Notes under the pieces: generated by a model
What the model was told of the DNA's origin: nothing
The model's input: the letters and a program-made list of their open reading frames with translations, nothing else
Databases searched by the model: none
Part shown: piece by piece, positions 42,422-51,900 of the stretch
How positions within the stretch are numbered: position 1 is the first letter of the stretch
Layout: the number at the start of each line of letters is the position of its first letter
Program-made: the position numbers and the translations under genes
Assembly: GCA_018267965.1 (NCBI GenBank)
Contig: JAFDXK010000001.1
Coordinates: 124,001-188,000 of the forward strand
DNA length: 64,000 nucleotides
Source of the DNA: Bacteroidota bacterium
Lineage (GTDB): Bacteria; Bacteroidota; Bacteroidia; Chitinophagales; Chitinophagaceae
Reading direction: 5' to 3'

Positions 42422-42877
42422 TTGTTGCGTATCATTCGATTATCCTGCTTGGTAATATTGGTGCTCTTTGCGCATAAAGTGAGTGCACAAGAGGGTATGT
42501 ATGAGACCTCTCAGATACCTATGGATAGCCTCATCAGCATTAAACTTACAGGCAGAGATACTGCATCGCTAGAGTTTTATACACTGTATAATTTTCAGTA
42601 CAATCATGGTGGTACAATGCTGGATGCGGAATTCTTGCAGCCTAAGAAGTATGATGAATATAAGGGTCAAAAGACAGCCAAAGTCAAATTATGTAAGGTT
42701 ACCCATTTCGTAAACACCTGGCATGGTATTGACGGATTACCTGTTCCTGTAGAAGGATTTATAGAAGTGTTAAAGAGTAATGGTAAGGGAAAGATATTTC
42801 TGAATCTTGACCCCGAAATGCCTGACCCTGTATACATTCCTTGCGAATCACAGAAAAAAATGCTGGAGAAGAAATAG
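42422..42877 (+). CDS. Exported protein of unknown function (TTG start)
   Basis: This 151-residue protein has a signal peptide (LRIIRLSCLVILVLFAHKVS, then AQ) and a compact body with VTHFVNTWHGIDGLPVPVEG. The start is a TTG at 42422 or its neighbour; no ATG precedes the signal peptide, and a -7-like TATATTTA lies at 42395-42402. It shares one base with the GTG start of the next gene, so the two are translated as a pair. No family recognised. Confidence 0.6.
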   Translation: MLRIIRLSCLVILVLFAHKVSAQEGMYETSQIPMDSLISIKLTGRDTASLEFYTLYNFQYNHGGTMLDAEFLQPKKYDEYKGQKTAKVKLCKVTHFVNTWHGIDGLPVPVEGFIEVLKSNGKGKIFLNLDPEMPDPVYIPCESQKKMLEKK

Positions 42878-43725
42878 TGGGCAGAAGATATAAAATAGCT
42901 TTTTTGATAGCGCTGGCAGTGTTTGGTTTTCAATATCCATGCCTGGCACAAAAGAAAAAACAACAGGTTGAGAAACCTAAAGTCGTAGAAGCCCCCAAAG
43001 CAAAACCTGAAGAGAAGAAAAAAGATACCCTAACTATTATTTACGAGAAAGCGCCTGCTAAACGCAGGCCGGGTAGTGAACTTATTGATGAGCCTGCCAA
43101 GAAAGCTCCTGTAAACCTATCAAAGGATATGGTGATAGAATATGATACAGTGCATGTGAAACGCAGGCGCAGACAAGGTGAGGAGATAATAGAAGAAGAC
43201 AAACCAAGAAATATTACCGTCTATCAATCGTCAACAACACCTGCAGGCACTAAACCTACAGTTGCAGCTGAAGAGGAATTGAAAAGTGAAGGTACCTGCA
43301 AGTGTGTAAAGATGGAGTTGAAAGCCCAGGATACTATTGGCTATAACGATTATGTGAACTATCAATTCATCTTTACCAACACTTGCAAGCAAATGGTATA
43401 CATACATTCGGGTAGCTTCAGGTATAGTGTGGCTGATTATTTCGGGCATCCCATAAAGCGTATCAGGACCGTCGATTTCGTAAAGCGCTTTGATTATCCC
43501 GAATATGTACGTGTGAGCCCCGGAGAAACTTTTGAGTTTAGGTTTGCTGACGACCCTTTTTTCGAATTTGATATGCACAAAGGAATGCAGTACAAGTTCA
43601 ACTTCATGTATAATTCTAATGCCATCAACCGTTCATCAGATGGTAAGAAAGGCAGGACTTCTGCATCACCGGCAGGATTGCATACCTGCATGGAAGCAAG
43701 AGAGCACATGGTATCGGTAAAATAA
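42877..43725 (+). CDS. Exported protein with RRxGxEIIxE repeats
   Basis: This 282-residue protein begins with GTG overlapping the previous TAG, and the signal peptide (VGRRYKIAFLIALAVFGFQY, to LAQ) then starts at once. A Lys/Glu/Pro-rich stalk holds two repeats of the form Y-E/D-x-x-x-K-R-R-x-G-x-E-I/L-I (YEKAPAKRRPGSELIDE and YDTVHVKRRRRQGEEIIEED). The C-terminal half is folded, with a DUF11-like Ig appearance (CKCVKMELKAQDTIGYNDYV). An ATG frame 36 bases upstream would add residues not suited to a signal. Function unknown. Confidence 0.65.
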   Translation: MGRRYKIAFLIALAVFGFQYPCLAQKKKQQVEKPKVVEAPKAKPEEKKKDTLTIIYEKAPAKRRPGSELIDEPAKKAPVNLSKDMVIEYDTVHVKRRRRQGEEIIEEDKPRNITVYQSSTTPAGTKPTVAAEEELKSEGTCKCVKMELKAQDTIGYNDYVNYQFIFTNTCKQMVYIHSGSFRYSVADYFGHPIKRIRTVDFVKRFDYPEYVRVSPGETFEFRFADDPFFEFDMHKGMQYKFNFMYNSNAINRSSDGKKGRTSASPAGLHTCMEAREHMVSVK

Positions 43726-44340
43726 TTATCGTTGATTGAACTGCTCTATCTCACGGAGATTTTGCTGCACCTCTTTTATGTTGTTAAAATATAGCTGCCT
43801 GTATAAAATGAGTGCTATTGCTGTGGCTGCAACAGTAGCTATGATGGCGGTGGGTATGTACTGTAAAAAGTTTTGGTAGATGTTGAGCCCGGTCATCCAG
43901 TAGGTAACAACTGCAAATGCACCAATTAATAAGAACGGCATCAGCAAAAGGCCATAAATTTTTTCTTTCAGCATCCAAAGCCTGAAGCGTTCTATTTTGC
44001 CGGCAGTTTCTATTAATGTGCCTGTATTAAAGTTGATTTTACCGAGGATGTTTATTTTATAAGCAGATGCTACTATGCTTAACGCTGTTAATACTACTAC
44101 CAGTAAATAAGAAATAGCCATCATAGTGCTCACCAACATAACGTTTGCCCTGAGAAGAAAGTACATCAGCAACAAGCTTGAAAATACCACGCCAAAATAT
44201 TCGTATCCAACCATGCGCGATATGGCTGAACCTGATTTTTCGTGAAGTAATTTGTTGACAATGCGTTCGCTGAGCATTTTGTTTTCCTGCATCAGCTTAT
44301 CATGCTGTTGCCAAATTTGTTTCATATCATCCAATTCCAT
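43726..44340 (-). CDS. Membrane protein downstream of ECF sigma factor
   Basis: This 204-residue protein has a helical N-terminus (MELDDMKQIWQQHDKLMQEN) and four membrane helices (about 47-65, 70-92, 132-150, 160-178), ending with a charged helix. It lies 11 bases after the ECF sigma gene, the position of a cognate membrane partner or anti-sigma factor. It lacks the zinc-binding ZAS motif, so this link is by position. Its stop directly abuts that of the convergent gene (43725). Confidence 0.6.
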   Translation of the reverse strand: MELDDMKQIWQQHDKLMQENKMLSERIVNKLLHEKSGSAISRMVGYEYFGVVFSSLLLMYFLLRANVMLVSTMMAISYLLVVVLTALSIVASAYKINILGKINFNTGTLIETAGKIERFRLWMLKEKIYGLLLMPFLLIGAFAVVTYWMTGLNIYQNFLQYIPTAIIATVAATAIALILYRQLYFNNIKEVQQNLREIEQFNQR

Positions 44341-44351
44341 TGCCGTATAGT

Positions 44352-44861
44352 TTATGATGTGATAAATGGTTGTGCCTGTTTTTTTAATTTTTCTTTTATG
44401 CGCCCCAGTTTTGTACCTACATTACTAAGGCTGATGCCAATGATATCGGCAATTTCCTGATGCGGACGGTCTTCGAGGTATAATAACACTAATGCTTTTT
44501 CCAGCGGTGGTAAACTGCTGATGAGCGACATGAGTATTTTATATTCTTCGGCATAGGGTTGTTGCATTTTGTCGGCAATATTCATTTCGGGAAAGTCACC
44601 GACGGTGATGGTGTTATCTTTTTTCTGTTTTCGTTTGTGTGTAATAGCAGTATTGAGTGCTACACGATACAGCCAGGTGCTGACAGATGCCTCTCTCCTG
44701 AAATTAGGGTATGCTTTCCATGCCTGTAGTACAATTTCCTGAAACAAATCTTTAATGTCTTCTGCGCCCGAGGCATAAATATTGCATACTTTATATACAA
44801 GCCTTTCGTGGGCTTGAAGTACGGTAGTAAACTCTTGTTTTATGTCAGATGCAGGCAGCAT
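44352..44861 (-). CDS. ECF-type RNA polymerase sigma factor
   Basis: This 169-residue protein has region 2 (DIKDLFQEIVLQAWKAYPNF, then FRREASVSTWLYRVALNTAI) and region 4 (LPPLEKALVLLYLEDRPHQE, IADIIGISLSNVGTKLGRIK), as in ECF sigma-70 factors. It directs RNA polymerase to a special promoter set on an envelope or external signal. It is transcribed with the membrane protein downstream, probably its regulator. Confidence 0.93.
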   Translation of the reverse strand: MLPASDIKQEFTTVLQAHERLVYKVCNIYASGAEDIKDLFQEIVLQAWKAYPNFRREASVSTWLYRVALNTAITHKRKQKKDNTITVGDFPEMNIADKMQQPYAEEYKILMSLISSLPPLEKALVLLYLEDRPHQEIADIIGISLSNVGTKLGRIKEKLKKQAQPFITS

Positions 44862-45182
44862 TATATCATTAGTAGCAATAGTTCTGTAAAAATCACACCC
44901 TTGCGATTGTCACCGTAAAATAATATTGTCTGATGGTGAAAATAAGGTTAAACCTTGTAGCGTTTACGGAGTCTATACTCGAAATAAGGTTTATAATGAC
45001 AGGATATTGTAATAATAGAATTATTTTTGAAAACTTTGTTTACAAACAACTTGCAGTGGCTGTGTGAACATTTTACAAATTTCCACCCCTAAACGAATAG
45101 AGTACCCCCTTGTGATGTGTCAATTAATGTCTGCTAAGCGGCATGTAATTGTATGTATTCATTGACCATCAAAAAAATAAAA
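44862..45182. other. Divergent intergenic region, no gene seen
   Basis: About 320 bases between the ECF sigma gene and the arylsulfotransferase-like gene. It is A/T-rich and should hold both divergent promoters. I see no ORF or RNA structure with support and no clear sigma-type -7/-33 pair. Confidence 0.6.
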
Positions 45183-46325
45183 ATGACAAAAACAAATGTG
45201 TATGCTGTATGTGCTCTGCTGGCGGTAGTAACTATCGTATCATGTAAAAAAGATAAAACAAAATTCACTACTACTGCGCTCCAATATCCTGAGGGCCAAA
45301 CTATCATTGCAGCACCGTTTACAAGTGATAATAAATCAAGCACATTATTGGTAATGGATAACAATGGTAATATTCATATCAGTATACCGTTAGAAGCATC
45401 ATCCATGAATTTTCACAGATGGGATATTAACGGAAAAATAAGATATACATATCAATACTACAACCCATATAGTTTTTTGATTTCCGGCATTGGTTACATA
45501 CCGGGATATACAGTGTTGATGGATGAAAATATGAACGTGCTTAAGCATATATACCTGCAACAGTATAATGGACGTTCTGCATCTGATCCTAATGTATTAG
45601 ACGGGCACGATTTTATATTGTTTGACGATGATCATTACATATCAATGGCCTACTACAAGAGGCCTGCCAGTCTTGATAATTCAATTGTTACCTCTGATAG
45701 CGTAACCGTGGTTGCACCTATAATTCAGGAAGTGCGAAACGGCAATGTAGTATGGGAATGGGACGGAAGCCAGTACCCTGAATTTTACAGCACCAGTGTA
45801 GAAGGCAATGATTTTTCCAACACTACTGCTGCGCAAGACTACATGCATATGAATAGCATGATAGTAGACGATAAAGACGGTAATCTCATTTGTTCTTTCA
45901 GAAACCTCAACCAAATAGTAAAAATCAATCGTAAGACTGGTAACATTATATGGAGACTTGGCGGCAAGAATAGCGATTTTGCTGTCAGTTCCGACCAACA
46001 GTTTTTGCGCCAGCATGATGTAACATTAACAGACGGAGGGAAAACACTTTTAGTATTTGATAATGGTGATTTTAATACGAGGCCATACACACGTATCTGC
46101 GAATATCAGTTAGATGAAAACAGTCGTACTATTAGTTCTTTCAAAGCAATGAAGCTGCCTAATAATACGTTCTGCAGGTTCATGGGTTCTGTGCAAAAAA
46201 CAGACAGTAGTTATTTTATAGGATGCGGTTCTACACCACAAATAATGGAGGTGAATTACAATACGGGAGCTATCATCAAGCAAATAACTCTTGCCAACCA
46301 GTCTTACCGGGTTCAGCGTTATTAG
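45183..46325 (+). CDS. Arylsulfotransferase-like lipoprotein
   Basis: This 380-residue protein has a lipoprotein signal (VTIVSCKKD) and a β-propeller with the ASST-type landmarks VLDGHDFILFDDDHYISM, VVWEWDGSQYPEF, DYMHMNSMIVDDKDGNLI, NLNQIVKINRKTGNIIWRLG, QHDVTLTDGGKTLLVFDNG and IMEVNYNTGAIIKQI. Arylsulfotransferases use a catalytic His near the D-x-x-H-x-N pattern; MHMNS is the likely site. The start is ATG 45183, before the signal. It could transfer sulfate between phenols, but some relatives may do other work. Confidence 0.8.
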   Translation: MTKTNVYAVCALLAVVTIVSCKKDKTKFTTTALQYPEGQTIIAAPFTSDNKSSTLLVMDNNGNIHISIPLEASSMNFHRWDINGKIRYTYQYYNPYSFLISGIGYIPGYTVLMDENMNVLKHIYLQQYNGRSASDPNVLDGHDFILFDDDHYISMAYYKRPASLDNSIVTSDSVTVVAPIIQEVRNGNVVWEWDGSQYPEFYSTSVEGNDFSNTTAAQDYMHMNSMIVDDKDGNLICSFRNLNQIVKINRKTGNIIWRLGGKNSDFAVSSDQQFLRQHDVTLTDGGKTLLVFDNGDFNTRPYTRICEYQLDENSRTISSFKAMKLPNNTFCRFMGSVQKTDSSYFIGCGSTPQIMEVNYNTGAIIKQITLANQSYRVQRY

Positions 46326-46328
46326 TAA

Positions 46329-47861
46329 TTACTGTACGGTAATCTTACCTGCAGCATACTGGCTACCGGATGCATTATACAAATGGTAGAAATATGCGCC
46401 ACTTGTCCAGCGATTAACAGGTATTGCAATATCATGTGTTCCGGCGCCATAAGGCAGTGCTGACGTACGATATACTTCTTTGCCTGTTATGTCAGTTATG
46501 AGAATGCTTAGGTTTTCTGCTTTGCGGGTAGTTATACCTATATGCAGTGTATTTTTTACCGGTACAGGATACGCTTTTACTTCACCTTCAAAACGAGTGT
46601 TTTGCACGCTCACCTCAGTGTAGTTGAAACGGAATAATTCGTCACCAACACCATTGCAATCATTTGCCCTGAAGAAGAGGTCATTGCCGACAGCTACCAA
46701 CTGCGAAGGCGTGCTGCTGCCAGTTCCGGGGCAAAGGTCTAAAACCATTTTGGGTGCATTAACACTGTCATAAGACCATAATTCAATGCCGGTAGTATCA
46801 TTATATGCACTGAAGTAAAGCTTGTTGCCATAAGGTATCAACCAACGTGGGTCGGAATCACCATTGCCATTCGTTTTTCCTTCCAGCAATGTATTACCTG
46901 TGCTCAATGAGTAACTGAATAAATGATATTGATTGGTGTTACTATCTCTTGCATTGAAGTAAAGTTTACTGCCATATTTAGCAAGAATAGGTTCCTCAAC
47001 ATAAGGCAACCCACTCAGGAAGCCTGCAACTACATCTGTTATGCGTGTTGGGGCAGCAATGCCATCAAATGCATATAGCTCACGTCCGTTTGAGCCGTTA
47101 TCTGCAGTGAAATACATTTTGCCGCCGATAACAGTTAGCCCCTGCGGGAAAGAGCCCTGAAGGCCGGGGTAAATATCTGCCACCATGTTGATATTAGCGC
47201 TCACAGGGTCGTAAACATAGAGTTCATTATTGTTTTGGCCGCTGTCTGCAGTAAAATATATTTTGCCATTGAAAGCAAGTACATCACCGTTAAGGCTGCT
47301 GTCTTGTCCGGGGTTGATGTCTGTAATCCTGGCAGCTAATGTACTTGTTGGGTTGTACTGCCAAAGCTCATAACCATATCCGGTGGTGCTGGCCCTGAAG
47401 TATAATACATTACTGAGCACAGTATAGTTATCAGGGAAACTGCTACCGGTACCGCTTTCGATGTCGGCAGCCAGTGTGGGGCTGGTAGCTCCGTTATACA
47501 TAAACAACTCGTCGCCTGATATGCCATTGTTTCCTGAAAAATAGAATTTGGTACCTACAACAATACGAGGGTTGAGGTAGGTAGGGTAAGTACAGCCTGC
47601 ACTACCCGTATTCAGGTCATAAACCATGGTAGGTGTAGCATTGCCATCGGTAGTATAAAGTTCGTACCCTTTATTGTTGTTTGAATTGGCAAAACAGCAG
47701 ATTTTGCTTCCGATACTGTTAGAAAAAGCCGTAATAAATAATGGAGATGAATTATCCAGTCCGGGATTAATGTCCAGTTTAGTTAAGCCATTCTGGGACC
47801 ATCCTTCTAAATGTGTAAAAATTGCAATGCACAGAAAGTATAACAAGCGTCTCATCTTCAT
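46329..47861 (-). CDS. T9SS protein with ELWxxDGT-like repeats
   Basis: This 510-residue protein has a signal peptide (LLYFLCIAIFTHLEGWSQ) and about seven repeats with E-L-Y/F/W-x-x-D/N-G/x, e.g. ELYTTDGNATPTMVYDL, ELFMYNGATSPTLAADI and ELYAFDGIAAPTRITDV, each linked to a YFxAxD-like strand. This is the ELWxxDGT-repeat (propeller-like) family. It ends in a T9SS sorting domain (VKAYPVPVKNTLHIGI). It is exported and displayed. I chose the ATG at 47861 before the signal peptide. It ends 3 bases from the stop of the convergent gene. Confidence 0.85.
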   Translation of the reverse strand: MKMRRLLYFLCIAIFTHLEGWSQNGLTKLDINPGLDNSSPLFITAFSNSIGSKICCFANSNNNKGYELYTTDGNATPTMVYDLNTGSAGCTYPTYLNPRIVVGTKFYFSGNNGISGDELFMYNGATSPTLAADIESGTGSSFPDNYTVLSNVLYFRASTTGYGYELWQYNPTSTLAARITDINPGQDSSLNGDVLAFNGKIYFTADSGQNNNELYVYDPVSANINMVADIYPGLQGSFPQGLTVIGGKMYFTADNGSNGRELYAFDGIAAPTRITDVVAGFLSGLPYVEEPILAKYGSKLYFNARDSNTNQYHLFSYSLSTGNTLLEGKTNGNGDSDPRWLIPYGNKLYFSAYNDTTGIELWSYDSVNAPKMVLDLCPGTGSSTPSQLVAVGNDLFFRANDCNGVGDELFRFNYTEVSVQNTRFEGEVKAYPVPVKNTLHIGITTRKAENLSILITDITGKEVYRTSALPYGAGTHDIAIPVNRWTSGAYFYHLYNASGSQYAAGKITVQ

Positions 47862-48012
47862 ATCTATTAAGTTTATCAGCAACCGTAAGTTAACGAAAAA
47901 ACGAATGTAAGACTTACAGTGAAACAGACCATGAAATTAGCCGTAAAAGCAATGTAGACAACAAGTGTAATTTTTTTTTATTTCTGGCTATGTAATATCA
48001 ATTATTAATCAA

Positions 48013-48020
48013 TATATTTG
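48013..48020 (+). promoter_or_regulatory. -7 box of the 48028 gene
   Basis: TATATTTG is a perfect TAnnTTTG and ends 7 bases before the ATG at 48028, suggesting a very short leader. Confidence 0.5.
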
Positions 48021-48027
48021 GGCTACC

Positions 48028-48360
48028 ATGAGAGAGGGATTTTTAAATTTAGCAGAAGCAACTGCATTGTGTGCAGCTTACCAGGATTTGGTGGGCCTGC
48101 CGTTCTGTGGTGAATACCGAGGCTTAGGTACTATAGAAGCTGTAGTAGTTGCACCCCTCGGTAAGCTTGATAAATTCTATTTTTTGAAGCAATTGGAGCT
48201 GTATAAGGATGCTCAACAAGCATTGGCATCTTATTCAGGTAGTGAGTATGATGTTGTCTTAATCGGACATGATCAGGACAACAATATAACAGCACGTGAC
48301 TTGAAAGCACACCTGGCTTATGGCGTGCAACACCCCGGATTGCTGATTTCTTTAGATTAG
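48028..48360 (+). CDS. Small soluble protein of unknown function
   Basis: This 110-residue protein has no signal peptide or membrane helix and mixes helices and strands (MREGFLNLAEATALCAAYQD, TIEAVVVAPLGKLDKFYFL, YDVVLIGHDQDNNITARDL). I do not recognise a family. It stands upstream of a second small protein and the adhesin array, on the same strand. Confidence 0.55.
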   Translation: MREGFLNLAEATALCAAYQDLVGLPFCGEYRGLGTIEAVVVAPLGKLDKFYFLKQLELYKDAQQALASYSGSEYDVVLIGHDQDNNITARDLKAHLAYGVQHPGLLISLD

Positions 48361-48520
48361 AAAAAAAATTATTGTACTTGATTTTATATATTTAATATCT
48401 TTGAAGCATATTATAAAGTCATATAATATCCATAACAAACAAACCTCTAGACTGTATTACCAGATAGTGAATTAAGGGTGGGGGAATATTAATGTTATAA
48501 TTTTTTTTTTGCCCTCTGTT

Positions 48521-48817
48521 ATGGACAAAGTACAAGAGTTAATCACCCTGTTTGCTAAAATGGCGGATAACATATCTGCCAATTATTCCAATGAAATTGC
48601 TGCATCGGCCGCTATAAAAGGCGCCAGGCCTGAGTTTGAGGAGCTAATAGGCAACCTTAAACACATGGAAAAAGAACTTACCGGTAAAGCTGTGAAAATC
48701 GCTGAAGCATATAAAGCTCAAAATGGCTCTATACCCGACGAGCTAACTACCGGATTGAAAAATATTACCACATCGGCCATAGAAAAATTTGTAAAAAGCA
48801 TAGGTTCTGCAAGCTAA
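48521..48817 (+). CDS. Small helical protein of unknown function
   Basis: This 98-residue protein is predicted all-helical (MDKVQELITLFAKMADNISA, EELIGNLKHMEKELTGKAVK). I chose the ATG at 48521 because the upstream TTG start lies in a run of T. Lys and Glu alternate as in a coiled coil. It has no signal peptide. Its gene lies 139 bases before the first large T9SS protein. Confidence 0.5.
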   Translation: MDKVQELITLFAKMADNISANYSNEIAASAAIKGARPEFEELIGNLKHMEKELTGKAVKIAEAYKAQNGSIPDELTTGLKNITTSAIEKFVKSIGSAS

Positions 48818-48959
48818 TTTTCACGTCAATCTTTTTACATTAGTTAATTTTTAATGTAATGGTATTATAATCTAATTAAAAAGCCGGCAGGTGGGTTTTT
48901 GAATATATATAGCACGTATTTTTATTGTATACGACTTATATATTGTAACTTACTAAGTG

Positions 48960-51900
48960 ATGAAAACGACTACTTGGCTAAAACCCATATTTTTTTCATT
49001 GGCAGCGTTAGGTGTAACGTTTGGTACCTATGCGCACAACGAAAAAAAATCTTCAGGCTTGCACAGTATGCCCTTTGTTGAAAACAAAGGACAAATCATC
49101 GATCAGAATGGCAAGCAGAGAAGAGATATAGATTTCAGTATCCAGCAACAGGGCTTCAACGTGTATGTTGGTAGTGGTTCGTTTCACTACCAATGGCTGC
49201 ATTACCTTGAAGGAGATAAAAATAATTGCCTTGATGACAGGCAGGATATATATCGCATGGATGTAGTGTTGCTTGGTGCTAATAAGGATGCAAAAATCAT
49301 TAAACAAGAAGAACAATCTGCTTACATAAGATATTATTTACCACAGACAGAAAGAGGTAGTGTAGCACACAGCTATGGCAAAATTATTTATAAGGATGTT
49401 TATCCGCATATTGACTGGGTTTTGTATGCATCTGCAGGAAAAAAGAGCGTGAAGTATGATTTCATTGTGCATCCGGGAGGTAAAGTGTCAGATATCAAAT
49501 TGCAATATAACGGCGCAGGCAGCATGCAGTTGTCTGATGGCAAATTGCATGTGGCCAATGAGTTTGGAAAAATTGAAGAGGCCGCGCCATATACTTATTT
49601 GGTATTAGGAAACAATAAAATAAACCTTTCTTCAAAATACGTATTGAAAGACAATGTGCTTTCTTTTGATGTGGAGGGTGATGCAGGTTCCGGTGATATA
49701 GTGATAGACCCGACAGTAGCATGGAGTACTTATTTTGGCGGAACTAATTATGAGTTTGGTGCGTCTGTTGTGACAGATACGTCAGGTAATGCTTACCTGT
49801 GCGGTAACACCAGCAGTACATCTAATATAGCTACGAGTGGCTCTTATCTTGCAACTCTGGCGGGTAATAAAGATGGTTTCCTTGCTAAGTTTGATGATGC
49901 AGGCAACCTGCAATGGGCAACTTATTATGGTGGTAGTGCTAATGACAACTTTTTCTATCTGGCAGCTGATACACTCAACAACATTTATGCATGCGGTATT
50001 ACAGCCAGTACATCTGGTATAGCTACATCTACAGCACAGCAAACCAGTTTTGGAGGCGGTAACTGTGATGCATACCTTGTTAAGTTTACCACGTCGGGCA
50101 CAGTAACATGGGCTACGTATTATGGTGGCACTGACGATGAAGGTGTATTGTCTGCATTTGATGATTATATGGTTGGCGTAGCATGGGACCACGCTACAAA
50201 TTCCGTTTTCCTCTGTGGTAATACATTAAGCAATGGATTGGCTACGTCTTCTGCTTATCAAACTTCGAGGTCTGGTAATAGTGATGGATACCTGGCTCGT
50301 TTTTCGGCAGCCGGTGTATTGCAATGGAGTACATATTACGGTGGTTCATCTGACGATAAAATCACAAAAGCAGCTTGTGACGGACTGGGCAATGTCTACA
50401 TTACAGGTGAAACACAAAGTTCATCAGGTATAGCCAGTTCTACTACCGTGCAACAGAACACTTATGGTGGCAGCAAAGATGCTTTTGTAGCAAGGTTTAG
50501 TTCTACAGGCACTCTTAGCTGGTCAACATATTTGGGGGGAAGCAGCAGTGAAAGTGCTGTTGGTATTGCTACAGATATTACCGGTGCAGTTTATGTAGCA
50601 GGTACAACACAAAGCAGTACAGGCATTGCTACAACTGGTGTGTTTCAGCCAACTATTAACGGTAGTTCTTCAGACGCATTTCTTGTGAAATATAATCCTA
50701 CAGGTGTGCGTGCATGGGGTACTTATTTTGGCGGTACATCTGCCGACCAAACAGCAGATATAGCAATCGATGCTACAGGTAATGTTTGTTTCAGCGGAAC
50801 AACAGCAAGCTCTGGCTTGGCAACGATGGGCGCATACCAGTTCAACTTTGCAGGCAGTACAGATGCATTCCTTGCGATATTCAGCCCGGGTGGCCAGCGC
50901 TCATGGGTAACGTATTTGGGTGGCAGTGACGTAGAAAACGGATTCGGTGTTAACTATAGCCGTTTAGGCGATTTGTTTATGGCCGGAAACAGCAACAGCT
51001 CTACGGCTATGGCTACGGGTGGTGCTTATCAAATGTCTTTAGCAGGTTCACAAGATGCGTATGTCACTAAGTTTAAGGCTGATACATCAGTGTTTATTGT
51101 TGTGCCTTTCACACCTACAATTTATTGTGCGGGAGATAGCATGTTCGTGCCTTATGGTATCACCAATCCATTTTTGCCGGGTAATGTTTTCAGTATAGAA
51201 TTATCAGATGCTAATGGTTTCTTCGGAAGCCCTGTTACTATTGGTAGCGCTACAACTGTTAATCCGGGTACGCTGGCATGTAAAATACCTTCTGGTACTA
51301 CACCGGGTACTGCATACCGCATACGTGTAAAATATACTCACCCTGCAGGTAATTCATACGATAATGGAAGTAATCTCACTGTAAAACTTTTACCTTCTCC
51401 GTTAACCCTCACAAGTAATACGCCTATATGCAGCGGTACTGATCTTACTTTTTCAGCAACTACTACAACCAGTAATGTTGTTTATTCATGGACTGGCCCC
51501 GGTTCGTTTACAAGTACTACCCAGAGCAATACCATGCCTAATGCGCAACCATCTGCTTCAGGTTATTATGTAGCGCAAGCCACATTGAATGGTTGTACTA
51601 TAAAAGACAGTGTAAATCAGACAGTAAACCTGACGCCCATAAGGCCTGTACCTGTCAGCAATTCTCCCGTATGTTTGGGAAATACAATCAATCTTACTTC
51701 AACGAGCTCGACACCAGGTGTAAATTATACTTGGAAAGGTCCTGGTTCGTTTACAAGTAATACGCAATCAACTTCCAGATCTGGTGCAACAACAGCCATG
51801 GCAGGATATTATGTTTCTACTGCTGTATTGGGTATGTGTTCGTCAAAAGATAGTATTGCAGTGGTAGTTCAATCACGTATTACTCCTGATGTTACGACCA

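Noticed and set aside
43726-44340. Zinc-binding anti-sigma factor
   Set aside because: No His-x3-Cys-x2-Cys motif is present; only position links it to the sigma factor.
49700-51100. Tandem repeats as a CRISPR or satellite array
   Set aside because: The repetition is protein-level (SBBP propeller blades) inside one open frame, with varied DNA and no spacer pattern.
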